A program made the translations under genes and the position numbers. A stretch of 64,000 nucleotides of DNA. Origin: Zantedeschia hybrid cultivar (lineage: Eukaryota; Streptophyta; Magnoliopsida; Alismatales; Araceae). Below the pieces are notes generated by a model. The model was not told where the DNA came from and made no database searches. It was given only the letters and a program-made list of their open reading frames with translations. Of the stretch, positions 21,357 through 34,025 are shown piece after piece; position 1 is the stretch's first letter; each line of letters begins with the position of its first letter. The stretch is from NCBI GenBank assembly GCA_030544215.1, contig JARZZO010000012.1, positions 43,253,194 through 43,317,193 of the forward strand, in the 5' to 3' direction.

Positions 21357-24075
21357 GGACTCAAGCCAATCACCTTCGCATTTGATCTCCATCAAATCTA
21401 GGTGATGCTCACAAAAGGTCTGTGACTAAGACTTGGTCAGGGATCTGCTAAATTATCAACAGATGGAATATTTTTCATTACGTTATTTCCTATTTATCCT
21501 TTGTATCTGAACCTGTGAAAGAGCCTCAGAATGTTCTGTAACTTCTGAAGAGACCATGGCTCGATCACACAATTCATTGCTTCCACTGTTGTCTTACAAC
21601 GATAGGATGGTATCAGAGACCTTTTAGAACTATAACTAGTTCAGGGATGAACCTTTTCATCCATACTGTTCCAATAACAGTATCACTTATTTATGTCGTC
21701 ATCTTAATATCAAGTTCTGGATTGGAACCATTCCAATCCATTCTTTTTTACTAGAAGGTTGAATCCATTATTTGACTTGAAATTTGAGTCAGTGTGACCT
21801 CATAGTTTCAAATCATCCTCTCCATATACGTGAATGCACCTTTAGCACTTCTCAAGCGCTTAATGATGCATTTCACTCCTGTATCCTTTAAGGAACATTT
21901 TCTTTAAAGGAATAAATTCCATATCTTAACAATTGAGATTTGTTATGAAATTTATGCCAAACATCTTGACATACAGGTCAATATAATATCCCTACCAATC
22001 TATCTTAATAAATTCGTATTTCCAATACGTAGGATATTATAACTAAATCCATTATGGAGGAAAACATGGTTAACAATGCTTTCACTAATAGTAACATCTT
22101 GAAGTCATTCTTAATGACTTTGATGTTATTATCATAAAGCATTATTAAAGCGACCGTACTCCCACTGTCCTTTCTGAACACACACAATCCGTGATCATTC
22201 TTAATGATCACATAATATTTGACCATTAAGTCAAAACTTTTATTATAACTTCAGGAAGTTTTAGTCTGATTCAAAATAATCTTTTGAAATCACAACTTGC
22301 TTCCTGGACATTTCAAAAGCTTTAAAGGTGTATCATATACATCTTTACCTCAATCACATTGAATGGACGCTTTTAATATCCAACTGTCATCAGTCTCATG
22401 ATCGGCAGTATAGATAAGTAGAATTCTAATAAATTTATCAATTTCAAAGTTGTAATGATAGAGAGCATCATTATCATAGATTTTAGATCATAATCTATTT
22501 TGAGCTCCTCTCATCTTGCTAAATTAGATATGTTAAACATATCCTTCTAGTCACTGAGAGAATCTTTAAGAATCTATGAAGCTCTCTGATGTGTGTCATG
22601 AGTGGTTCCAAACAACTAAAGATTATCTAATAATCTTATTTCCTCTTCCCAGAAGACAGCTTTCAGGATGACAATTATTTCATTATTGTTTGGCCAATAA
22701 CTGTAATGTCCAAACTCTTTAGACATTTACAAATTCACATCGCGATAATACCTGACTTTTAAGTCAGGTTTGTTCATAATTTACATCTTATATGAATTAT
22801 TTGGTTTCCATATCTTATATAGACACACACTGACTTACTTGGAACCATCTTTAAAGTATGGACATCTAATGTTCATATTCATATTAAAAAAGGATAAGAA
22901 TTAGGCAAATCTTATTATGGATTGCACCATATCTTAATAAGGTGCAATTCCTCATTCCATCATATTGCTATGATGCACAATGAGGACCAATCGAGCGAGG
23001 ATACAATTATCCTCTCGATGATTTATGTGAATCATATACTAACGTATCAGTTTTCTTGATCAAATCAAAATTCTAGTACTTCATATTGATCTTATACCTT
23101 AATCTCTCAGATGCATTCGACTTGTACTTCAGTAAGTACATACAGTCGAATCATTCCAAGAGTAAACTATAAGGTAAGTTAACAGTAGTGATTATCTTTT
23201 GGCCTTTGAGCTGTTTACATCAATATGTATCAGCATCAATAATTTCTTATTGTACAACCCTATGTACAATACCATAGATAATCAGGATTCACACAGTTCA
23301 TTTCTATAAGAGACTTGTGAACATTCATCACATGAAATGTCACTACAAGAATCTATAGTGCATAGACTGATTCGAACAACTATTATTCTTTTCAATCAAT
23401 GTTATTCTTGATTTCTTATGCAACTAAATAACAATTATTCAGTTTCATATTCTACTCCTATAGATATACAAAGATTTACTGTCTAACAGTAATCTATGAA
23501 TATCATGAACAATAGTTGAGTCTAACTCAACACTTACATTTTCTCGATTTCTTTTCACTTGTCTAAGTCTGCACACTATCGCAGCTCTGAGAATCATTTC
23601 TAATATCTCATATTGGATACATTAATTCTTCAATAGATATGAAAAAGTTGATAATAAGACTATGTGAAACTTCTTTCAAGTTTCATATTCATTTTGCTTT
23701 TACCAGTATCTTTATATTGGTGGCAGTGGGAGAACTTCTACTTCTCTATTTCAGCTGACTTTTCTTTATCCTTTTCAAGTGTGGATTCCATCGTTTAAAA
23801 TCTTACCACTTGCCTTTCTCAAAGGTACATCATAAATATCTCTTCATCTTGGTCTATCCAAATAAGAGATTTCATGACAATCATTGCCTTTCAATAAGGC
23901 ATACCATGAGTACCTCTTCACCTTGGTCTATTCAAGTAAGAGGATTCATGATATCTGATTAGGATAGTGACTTTCACTTGGCCTTGAAGACATTCTTCAA
24001 AGTTTTCTAGTCAGTCTGAGTATGAGAAGTATTGGCATCCAATATGCCAACTTCTCGAATATACGACATTTTAGT
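21357..24075 (-). pseudogene. copia E coding region, heavily decayed
   Basis: Scattered copia blocks can be followed in minus-strand order. RNase H-like sequence is near 21500-21800. An RT piece at 22226-22005 resembles the DEPCVYKKTSGS to YVLGIRIY stretch, with the catalytic YVDD reading YDNN. Further remnants of integrase and protease extend to about 23700. The gag start (ATG about 24068, MSYIREVGILDAN) is followed after a few codons by a stop. No frame longer than about 75 codons survives. Divergence from copia B here is far greater than between the two LTRs of E. Confidence 0.75.
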
Positions 24076-27000
24076 GAATCGAAGGAAATAACGTGATTTA
24101 AGCAGATAGTTCTGATAATTCAATTATGGTCTTTTATCTTGAATTATTTCCCACTATTTTTCGACGGACTGTATAACCTTCAGGTCTACAGAACGGAAGA
24201 CTTCGACAGTCTTCTAGTGAGGATCAGAATCTCCAAGAATCACAGTATGACCTCGGGTAAACACATAGTATCATACCATTATCTTAGAGCAACCATCTCA
24301 TGGTAATTGCAACTCCTTGCAATATCCGATCTTATTTCGGCTCCCAGGTCTTCAATGGTCCCGAGTGAACACAGTAGACCATTATACCTGGTCTAAGCTT
24401 TACCATCAATACGTGACAGAGTAGAGTAAGAATGCAGCTCCTGGGTAAACGCGAGGATAGCTACACCGTTCCTCTATTCCAATCTCAAGGCATCAAGATG
24501 CCATAGTTAATAGTCCTTTCATCAGATGGTGGCAGATCTAGGATAAACACGTAGAAACTGTCATCACTGAATCAAGTTCTAAGAACTATATTGATGGAGA
24601 GCTACGCGGTACATTCTCAACGACTCGCGCTCCGGCTTAGACTTTATGTTGAAGGTTTTTTTTACATTAAGTTGGTCTCATCCTAGGTGATAGTTTATAA
24701 ATATATCGAATATATATATTTAACTATACCTAGATATTAGCAATCGATTCATAATCAACAACTAAAAAGACATGCATCATCCATACATGTTCATTGTGTA
24801 GTCATGGACAGCATGGTGATTAACTGGAGCCAAACAATTAATCACCAAAACTATATAACATTTATATAATCTAAACATGCAAACACATAGCCACTGGTGA
24901 TCTCATCTCCTGTCGCCTTCTTGGTTGCATTTGTGGATCATCCTCGGCTCTCCTCGGCCGGCACGATCAATTACAAATAATATTAATTTTTGAAACAATT
25001 TCAAATACAAAAAAATTGTAAGAGAAAGTCTTATGGCCGAGTACAATAATGGAGGGAGATAGAATCACAATGGAATGAGAAAGAGAGGGAGACACGTAGG
25101 CCTCATTAATTAACACTTAATTAATGAATATCACATTCCATAACAATCCACATAATCACACACCATCACATGATATGAAATTTAACTAAGTGCATGTCTA
25201 TGACCACCACAAATTTTAACCATCCACTCATGATAAAACACATCACATGAACGCTAAAATTATGAAAATATAATAATTTTGGCTTTCTTAAAACCTGGGT
25301 ACCAATCAAAATTAGGTAATTTGAATTTTCGAAAATCTAATTTTCTAACATGCAACAAATCTAATTTAAAGTATTAAACACATCAACATGTGCACACAAG
25401 GCTAAAATTAAAATTCTAAAATATTCCATGCAAAATTTAGAACAATTCTAAATTAATTAATCGAACACTTAGATTAACATTAATTCACATTAATAACAAT
25501 TATTAATGTGAAACAATCTAACATTTAGAAAGAATTAAAAATTCCTAAATAACATTTATAAAAGAATTTTCAACTCAAATTTTCAACCCCTTAACAACTC
25601 CTTGTTAAAACCCCTTAATAAAATCATATTTCTCAATAACAATTATTAAGAAATAATAATTAGAACATTTCTAATTAAAATGGTCTAACATCTTAGACTT
25701 AATTTAATCCTTTAATAACATTTATAAAAGATTAAATTCCAAGTAGATTAGATCATTAAAACCAATAATTAAGAGATACTTGAGTAAACTAATAAATCAT
25801 CTTAATAACTATTATTAAGATTTAATTAGTCCTTAATAACATTTATTAATGTTTATTACTCAAGAACTAATTAACTTAATTATAACAATTATAAAAAAGT
25901 TAATTAATCACTTAACAACCATTATTAAATGTCTCTAAATTATTAAAATAATTTCCTAACAACAATTGCTAAGAAATTATTAATATTAATCTAATCACTT
26001 AACTAAGAGCAAATAACAACATTTGTTATTTAATATTAAGGTCATAACTTAACAATTAATTAACAACACATGTTAATATTAACTTACGATCATATCTTAA
26101 ATATAAATTAACAATAGTTGTTAATGATGATTAAAGATCACATCTTAATTAAGACCCTTAATCTCTTAGTTAAAACAGAATTAACATTAAGATCATATCT
26201 CAATTAATTATTAGCAACACTTGTTAATTAATAAATTGAGATCATATCTTAATAATTTAATCCTCCATATTAAAATCATATCTTAATAATTAGTAACAAC
26301 ACTTGTTAACATTTATTTAAGATCATATCTTAAATATAAATCCCTTTAATTAACTAATTAAAAGTTATTTATAATTAAGATCACATCTTAATTATAACTC
26401 ATTTAATTAATTAATTAAAATCAATTAATAATAAGATCCTATCTTATTTAGTTAAATACAATTAACTATTAAGATCATATCTTAATAAACCCCACAAAAT
26501 CTATGATTAATTCATAATTAAGATCATATCTTAATTATAACCCCCTTTTAACTCAAAATAATTGATTTAATGTTTAAAAATAATTTTAAACATTATTAAT
26601 TTCAATTTCAAGTTAAATAGGGTGGGATTTTTATTCAAATAAAATCCAAGGGGTTTATTTGGGGTTATTTGGGCCAAAATAAAACAGGGTTAATGGGCCT
26701 ATGGGCTTGGGCCAGGGGCTGCTAGGGCCGCACCTGGCTCGGCCTAGCTCGGGCCAGGCGGGACCCTGGCTCGGGCGACCTGGCTGAGCCAGGTCGGGCG
26801 CCTGGTGCACCCGCGCCAGGCCCAGGCCCGCCCGTTCGAACCGGCGCGAGGCCGGCCGGTCCGGGCGCCCAGCTCCTGGTTTGCCCGGCAGCCCTGTTTA
26901 GGGTTTTTGGCCCTATTTCTTCCCAGTTTCAGGCGCCGCCGCCGCCGGCCGCGAGGGTGGCCGGAATCCGCAGGGGAAAGTCACCCCTTCCATTTCCCCC

Positions 27001-27420
27001 ACCGGTGGTGGCCGGCCGGCGACTCCTTCGCCGCCGGTGAACCTCCAAAGATGGAGATTTGTGCAGTTTCGCAGATTTCAGCTATTCCTCAATCCTTTTC
27101 AACTCTTGAAAATTATGGGAAGAAAAGCTCCACCGGCCGTCATAGAAATTTTCCGGGGATGGTGAGGGGTAGCTGGTCATACCAGCAAACCCACAGAGAT
27201 GGTCCAACCATCATTAATCCCCTTTTGAAGCCCACAAAACCGGTTCTTCATCTCCATGAAGAACGCGATGAAACCCTCAAAAATTTCGTTTTTCACACAG
27301 AAAAAATTAAATTTGATATTCTAAGTTCATCCCATGAATAATATCTATGGGGAAAAACGAATTTATGCATGAATTAATTTAGAATAATAATTTTATCGTT
27401 CCGGAGCGGATCAGAGCGGA
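24076..27420 (-). other. copia E long untranslated leader
   Basis: From the PBS leftward on the minus strand: a mixed segment including an uninformative open frame (26805-27341 on the plus strand), a GC-rich tract with CCTGGCTGAGCCAGG and related palindromes (about 26690-26880), an AT-rich palindrome array (about 25440-26540), then four spaced copies of a CTCGGGTAAACAC-like motif (about 24244-24567), and a segment with paired arms (about 24160-24230) just before gag. No protein is supported. The layout matches copia B and F although most of the primary sequence differs. Confidence 0.7.
26030..26540. repeat. array of AAGATCATATCTTAA palindromes in copia E leader
   Basis: About ten copies of a near-palindromic 15-mer, AAGATCATATCTTAA or one-base variants such as AAGATCACATCTTAA, are spaced about 30-60 bp apart. 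Each is followed by a TTAATTA-like spacer. The centre varies while the AAGAT/ATCTT arms persist. Confidence 0.8.
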
Positions 27421-27438
27421 ACATGGCTCTGATACCAC
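27421..27438 (-). other. primer-binding site of copia E
   Basis: The reverse complement reads GTGGTATCAGAGCCATGT directly after the 5' LTR, matching the initiator methionine tRNA end. Confidence 0.9.
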
Positions 27439-29027
27439 TGTTAGGATCAGGGCGGGACGCGAAGAACGCAGCGGAAACGAAGAACAAAATTTAATCCTGC
27501 CCGATATCCGCTGATCCGATTCGGAACGAAAAACGCAAACAGAAAAAACGGGTTGGAATCTGATTACCGTGCGCGGACTCGAATCCGCTTTCGTTTCGGT
27601 TCCGTCGAGGCAATGCGGCGAGCCGCACAAGCGTCCAGCCTCCAGCGGTATCCACGCGATCCTCCGTAGTGGTTCATCCTCGATCCCTCGTCTGTTTCAG
27701 CTAGCTCGCTGAAGATCCGTCGTCGCAACGATTGCTGAAATCCCGCCGACGGGAATTCCCGACTTTCGGGAATCACACGCGGCGGAGACGGGAACTGTTC
27801 TGGCGCCTCGAACGGGACGCCCAGAGGAGGAGAGAGAAAAGAAGGGGGGTGACGGCTAGCAAGGGAAATCCTGGAGCTTGGACCAGGGTTTCTCAACAGC
27901 GCGTATATATATTAAGTCGGCGCGACTTTTCACAAAAGTCCCCGAGTTAATATAAATCCCACTTATGTACCACCAACTGAGAATCTTATTGTGTGTGACC
28001 CTCTAGGCCCATTTACCAGTCCGATTTTCAGTCCGTTAAGTCCAATAACTAGTTATTGACTTATTGTAATTAATTAATATCTAGATATTAACTAATTACT
28101 TAACCGAATTAACATCGCAAGTAAATTCGATCAGACTTCTGATCAAGTTGGGTGCCAAGCAACACCGCATGATCCCGGAAGGTAATGGGGTTCAGCAACC
28201 CACTCATAGAACCTGTCCGTCCACAGTTACCACGTGGCTATAGTCCTTCGTTCGCACAATGCTCTCGAGTTAACCTAGGGTATGGTCAACTGTCAAACCC
28301 TAGATGGTCAACTCACTTGAATCAGACTCCGCTTTACAATATCCAAAAACCACTTTTTTGATATTGTTTCTGCTCTGGCCAGAGACTCCTGCAGATCTAC
28401 TCTAGAGCATTCTCTCTCCAGTTACCTGAGAGAGAACGATCCTTTATTGAACACACAATCACCTTCGAAGGTCTTCCGCTGGACCTGATCCTTGACTATT
28501 AGAGATCCCGTGGATAGGGATTCGTAGGTCAAGGTCAAAGTCCAGAAGTCCACCGACAAGGTGTCTTTGGTGTCTCAAGTCTAAGGATCAACCACGCTAC
28601 TGTGACGATGAATCAAGCCGATTGACAGTCAGGTAAATTACCATTCGGCGATTCATGCCGGATCAGTTCAGTGAACTCATTCCCCAATGAGCACCTACAG
28701 GTTTACTGTTGTGTCTCCCCACTAGTAACTAACGAGATCAGTCACCCTCATCATATGAGCTGGAATAACTTGTACTAGTCTAACTGGATATTTGATGTCC
28801 TTCTCAAACATCCTACGACTAGGAACAATTAAGAATATGTGTTTATAAGTCATCAGTCTCATTATTATGATCTCATCATAGTCTGATGACTGTTGCACAT
28901 ATTCATGGACTTCATTATGCGCAAATATAAATATGCCAATCTACATAATGAATTTAATGCCATTTATTAGTGAACCAGATTGAAATAGGTGCCTTTTGAT
29001 TGGCTTAGATGACACCTATATCCATCA
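27439..29027 (-). repeat. 5' LTR of copia E
   Basis: The LTR runs from TGTTAGGATCAGGGCGGG to CCTATATCCATCA on the plus strand, 1589 bp. It corresponds block by block to 19760-21345 with scattered, mostly transition, differences. It is followed by ACCCC and then the resumed LTR of gypsy G. Confidence 0.93.
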
Positions 29028-29293
29028 ACCCCGACGTAGTTGTTATTTTATTTTCAGGCCTGTATGCTTAATTATTTCTTTTCAGTTGGAGTATGTAATT
29101 ATTTGCTGTGTCGAGTCACATTGTAATAACTTTTAATTCTTGCACTTCCTTTTTAATTCAATGCGATGTGAATATTTACCTTAGTTTATTATTTATTTTC
29201 CAGACTTATCTAGATCCTGGTTTGGCTCCAAATTAATGATTCGGTACACATTTAGTAATCGGTTCCCCGATTATAGGGTGGCGGGTCGTTACA
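29028..29293 (+). repeat. 5' LTR of gypsy G, right part
   Basis: This resumes at CCCCGACGTAG, matching the 3' LTR from about 35960, and ends GGCGGGTCGTTACA. Together with 17810-19759 it gives about 2.2 kb, equal to the 3' LTR. Confidence 0.93.
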
Positions 29294-29295
29294 AT

Positions 29296-29307
29296 TGGTA
29301 TCCGAGC
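29296..29307 (+). other. primer-binding site of gypsy G
   Basis: TGGTATCCGAGC follows two bases after the LTR. It differs by one base from the usual initiator methionine tRNA complement TGGTATCAGAGC. Confidence 0.8.
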
Positions 29308-29451
29308 ATTCGGTCTAGCAAATAAATGAGTAACTAGGTTAAACATTGTAATTCCGGCAAATAATTTCATTATCCCGTACAGGTGCGGCGGTAGTATAAG
29401 TTTTAGGATTCTAATTAGAACTTTTCGATTTTTGTGATTGTAGGCGACTAG

Positions 29452-30591
29452 ATGGCTCCTAGGAAGAGGATGCCAGTTATTAGAAAGCGGGGAGATGTCC
29501 CTAGTGGATCTGAGGCCGGTAGGCCGAGTATGGAGCATTTCATAGAGGCTATGATGGACACGATGGCTAGATACCAGACTCGAGACCCTAGTGAGAGTTC
29601 TAGTGCTCGGGGAGGGTCTTCAGCTACACTGGAGAAATTCTTGAAGCTGAGGCCGCCTCATTTCACTGGTCGTCCCGACCCTGATGAGGCTGTTTATTGG
29701 TTGAGGGAGATGGAGAAGACTTTCGACACTATGGATTGTGCGGCGGTTGAGAGGACTCCGTTGGCTACCCTCATGTTGAAGGATGATGCCTATGATTGGT
29801 GGACCACTTTGAAGAGTTTGTCATATGCGGATAGGAGTCTCAGGGAGATTCCATGGGAGACTTTTGTAAAGGAATTCAATGCACAGTACTTCCCTAGGCA
29901 TGTTCAGAGGGCCAAGGATAGGGAATTTATGGAGCTGACCCAAGGAAGCATGACAGTGCTTGAATACCAGGCGAAGTTTGTTTCGCTTGGGAGGTTTGTG
30001 CCTTTTATCTCAGGAGACGAGAAACATCGGACTGAGTGGTTTGTGGATGGACTGAGGTCCAATCTGAGGAGTTTTGTGGCATCCCACTGTTGTACAGATT
30101 TTGCATCGGCGGTTAGGTGTGCCGCGACAGTAGAGGCATAGCATGATCAGTCAGCCCGGGAGAGGGGACTGACTACTTAGGGGCCGGTTCATGGTAGGGG
30201 AAAGACAGTAGCAGCAGCTCTTTCGTCCAGATCAGGATCGTCTTCACTTGGCTCCAGATTCAGGAGGTTCTTTCGAGGCAGCGGCAGCAGTAGTGGCAGC
30301 AGTGGTAGCAGTAGACCTAGGCCGAGCCAGTAGAGTCAGTCGGTGTCCCGTGCTCAGTAGGAGACAACTCAGAGGCTTCCGACAGCTTGTCGGCATTGCG
30401 GTGGCACTCACGGTGGGACTCAGTGTCCTGCTTTTTCTGGGAGGTGTTACACTTGTGGCCAGCAGGGCCATTTGGCGAGGTATTGCCTGCAGGGGCATGG
30501 TTAGGGGCAGGGACCAAGTGATCAGAAGAAGCCGAGGACTCAGGGGAGAGTTCTATCTATCACCAGAAAGGAGGCTCGCGCATCCAACTTA
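29452..30591 (+). pseudogene. gypsy G gag (RETRO_gag and zinc knuckle)
   Basis: Gag starts at the ATG of MAPRKRMPVIRKRGD. The retrotransposon gag domain lies at about residues 70-225 (KLRPPHFTGRPDP, WLREMEKTF, DDAYDWWTTL, FNAQYFPRHV, FMELTQGSMTVLEY). A TAG at 30139 ends the open frame at 229 residues. The same frame continues through further TAGs (30178, 30331, 30358, 30502) and encodes a CCHC zinc knuckle, CYTCGQQGHLARYC, near 30443-30484, preceded by CRHCGGTHGGTQC. Gag would form the virus-like particle and bind RNA. Because gag and pol share one frame here, the intact ancestor was probably a single polyprotein. Confidence 0.9.
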
Positions 30592-33500
30592 GTGGAAAGT
30601 ACACTTTCTGTCTTTGGGAACTCCGCCCATGTGTTAATTGATTCGGGTGCTTCGCATTCTTTCATTTTTGAGCAGTTCGTAGATGTTCTTTCTGCACCCG
30701 TTGATGAGATATCCGATGGATTGATGGTAGAGGTTCCTTCTGGGGATTACATGTTGTCTTATAGCTGTTTGAGTGAAGTTCCCTTGACCATTGAGGGCCA
30801 TGAGTTACCTGCCCAGTTAGTTGTGCTTGCCATTCGCGACTTTGATGTCATCCTGGGCATGGACTGGTTGGAGGCTTATTATGCCGAGGTGGACTGCCAC
30901 AGGAAGAGGGTGTGCTTCTCTATTCCGGATATCCCAACCTTCTACTTCCAAGGTATTAGGCTCTCTTCTCGAGGTATTCTTATTTCTGCCTTTAAGGCCC
31001 AAAGGTTGCTTGTTGGTGGTTGTGAGGCCTTCCTTGCCTCTGTTGTTTTAGCTGATGTTAGTGATAGTCCCAGTCCTTGGGAGGTGCCCGTAGTTTGTGA
31101 CTTTGTAGATGTGTTTCCTGAGGAGTTGCCTGGCCTTCCTCCTCAGCGAGAGGTTGAGTTTACTATTGAGCTTGCACCGGATACGGCGCCCCTGTCTAAG
31201 GCCCCGTACCGGATGGCGCCAGCCGAACTCGCTGAGTTGAAGGTGCAGTTGCAGGAACTACTGGATAAGGGTTTCATTCGTCCCAGTACTTCTCCGTGGG
31301 ATGCTCCAGTTCTATTTGTCAGGAAGAAAGATGGTTCTCTAAGGTTGTGTATTGATTATAGACAGCTGAATTAGGTGACGATAAAGAACAGATACCCACT
31401 TCCGAGGATCGACGATCTGATGGATCAGTTGCAATCTGCGAAGGTGTTTTCAAAGATTGACTTGAGATCAGGGTATTATCAGATGAGGATCTGTGAGGTT
31501 GATGTTAGTGAGACGGCCTTTAGGACTCGGTATGGACATTATGAGTTTTTGGTTATGCCTTTTGGCTTGACCAATGCTCCGGCGACTTTTATGGATTTGA
31601 TGAATCGGGTCTTCAGGGCCTATCTGGATAAGTTTGTGGTGGTATTTGTAGATGATATTTTGATATACTCTTCTTCTGAGGAAGAGCATGCCACACATCT
31701 TCAGGTGGTATTGCAGGTTCTGAGAGAGCACCAACTCTATGCCAAGTTTAGCAAATGTGAATTCTGGCTAGACAAGGTGCACTTCCTAGGGCATATCATT
31801 TCTGGTGATGGCATTGTAGTGGATCCAGCCAAGATCGAGGCAGTAATGGATTGGAGCAGACCAACATTTCTTGGGGCTAGTAGGTTATTACAAACTGTTT
31901 GTCCAGGGTTTTTCTTCGATAGCGGCCCCCTTGTCGAGGTTGACTCATAAGGGAGTTCGTTTCGTGTGGACCGAGGAGTGCGAGCGGAGTTTCATTGAGT
32001 TGAAGACTCGCCTCACTTCAGCTCCAGTGTTGGTGCTTCCATCAGGTTCCGGTGGATTTGTGGTTTATTCAGATGCATCATGTCGAGGTTTGGGTGCAGT
32101 TCTGATGCAACATGGTAAGGTTGTGGCCTATGCTTCTAGGTAGCTGAAGAAGCATGAGGAGAACTATCCCACTCATGACTTAGAGTTGGCAGTTGTGGTA
32201 TTTGCATTGAAGATCTGGCGGCATTATTTGTATGGAGAGAAATTTCAGGCTTTTACTGATCACAAGAGCCTGAAGTATGTATTCACGCAGAAGGATCTGA
32301 ACTTGAGGCAGCGCAGGTGGATGGAATTTATCAAGGATTATGACCTCGACCTTTCTTATCATTCGAGCAAGGCGAATGTGGTGGCAGACGCCTTGAGTTG
32401 GAAGACGGTCGTGTCATATCTCATGGTTCGAGAATGGAGGTTATTTGAGCAGGTTGCGGAATCTTCTTTTAGAGTTCCGCGAGAGGCTGATAGAGTCGTA
32501 TTGGCTAGCTTAACTGTGAGACCAGCAGTGTACCATGCCGTAATTGAGGCTCAGAGGGCAGATGCAGAGTTACTGCAGATCCTCCAAAGACCAGAGGTGG
32601 AATTATGGGATGATGGTACAGTCAGATTTAGAGGCAGACTTTATGTTCCGGCTGAGGAGGACGTGTGCAGGTGTGTCCTGGACGAGGCACACCGTTCTAG
32701 ATATGCAGTGCATCCCGGAACGACTAAGATGTATCATTATTTGAGGAGGCACTTTTGGTGGCCCGGTATGAAGAAGGATGTGGTTGATTATGTGGCTAGG
32801 TGTATGACTTGTCAGCAGGTTAAGGCAGAACATCTGATACCAGGAGTGTTGTTACAGCCTTTGCCGATCCCGGAGTGGAAATGGGAGCATGTGACTATGG
32901 ACTTTGTGATGGGATTACCTGTATCCCCTGGCAGAAGAGACACGATCTGGATCATTGTTGATCGATTGACCAAGTCGGCACACATCCTAGCTATTAGGAA
33001 GGACTGGTCAGTCGGTAAGTTGGCTAAGCTGTTTGTGGATCGGATCATCTCTATGCACGGGGTGCCTTTATCCATCATATCAGATCGAGATCTGAGATTT
33101 ACTTCTAGGTTCTGGAAGAGTTTTCAGAAGGCCTTGGGCACGCAGTTGGCCTTCAGCTCGGCCTATCATCCCGAGACTGATGGGCAGTCGGAGAGGACCA
33201 TTCAGACTCTAGAGGATATGCTCAGGGCATGTTGCCTAGACTGGGGAGGTTCTTGGGAGCAGCACTTGTCTACAGTGGAGTTTGCTTACAACAACAGTTA
33301 TCATTCTAGTGTCGGCATGACGCCTTATGAGGCATTGTACGGGCGACCGTGTTGATCCCTTGTGAATTGGTCCGAGATTGGCGAAAGGCAGATAGCAGGA
33401 CCAGAGTTGGTACAACAGTGTGCTGAGGTTGCCAGAGTGGTACAGCAGAGATTGACTGCAGCTTAGAGCAGACAGAAGAGTTATGCAGACATCCTAGGAG

Positions 33501-33936
33501 ACCACTTGAGTTTGAGGTTGGGGACCACGTGTTTCTCCGAGTCTCACCTTCCAAGGGTGTGATGAGATTCGGGAACTGAGGTAAACTAAGTCCGCGATAT
33601 ATTGGGCCTTTTCCCATTCTTGCTCGAATTGGGGAAGCGGTGTATCAGTTAGCCTTGCCGTCCAATCTTGCAGAGGTGCACGATGTGTTCCATCTTTCTT
33701 TGCTGAGGAGATATGTTTAGGATCCATCTCATGTTTTAGATTTTTCAGAATTGGAAGTCGCCGAGGACTTGTCCTTTCCAGAGTTTCCAGTACGTATTGA
33801 GCATCGCAAGGAACAGGTCCTTCGGAACAAGGATGTACCTCTGGTTAAGGTAATTTGGCAGTATCGCACTGGGGGCGAGGCAACTTGGGAGCGCGAGGAT
33901 GAGATGCAGGAACAGTTTCCCTACCTTTTCTTGTAA
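30592..33936 (+). pseudogene. gypsy G pol: protease, RT, RNase H, integrase, chromodomain
   Basis: In order: aspartic protease with LIDSGASHSFIF (about 30634); RT with the PYRMAPAELAELK start and catalytic VVFVDDILIYS (about 31640-31672); RNase H with YSDASCRGLGAVL and FTDHKSLKYVF; the integrase HHCC finger (RSRYAVHPGTTKMY, CMTCQQVKAEH); the integrase core with MDFVMGLP, ISDRDLRFTS and ETDGQSERTIQTLE; and a C-terminal chromodomain ending TGGEATWERE. TAG at 31372, a frameshift near 31865, TAG at 32141, TGA at 33353, TAG at 33464, a frameshift near 33490, and stops near 33578 and 33718 break it. All catalytic residues visible in the pieces are conserved, so decay is recent relative to the family. 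Confidence 0.93.
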
Positions 33937-34009
33937 GTTCTCTTGTGAGCTTGTATTTTGATGTTTCGCCCTCGTTAATTGTGGCAGGCAATTTCGGGGA
34001 CGAAATTCT

Positions 34010-34025
34010 TTTAAGGGGGGGAGAA
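34010..34025 (+). other. polypurine tract of gypsy G
   Basis: The stretch AAGGGGGGGAGAA lies immediately before the 3' LTR and a few bases after a GGACGAAATTC segment. It is the expected primer site for plus-strand DNA synthesis. Confidence 0.85.

Larger units (their letters stand above)
19760..29027 (-). mobile_element. Ty1/copia element E, complete, minus strand
   Basis: Two similar LTRs (19760-21345 and 27439-29027) flank a 6.1 kb interior. The minus-strand order is 5' LTR, PBS, leader, decayed gag and pol, polypurine tract, 3' LTR. It lies inside the 5' LTR of gypsy G. The flanks are GCCCC (19755-19759) and ACCCC (29028-29032), a TSD with one mismatch. The interior encodes no usable protein, although the LTR pair is still similar, suggesting mobilisation by proteins supplied in trans. 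Confidence 0.92.

Noticed and set aside
26805..27341. 178-codon frame near the PBS of copia E
   Set aside because: It is on the strand opposite to the element and covers the GC-rich palindromic leader tract. Copia B and F do not share it.
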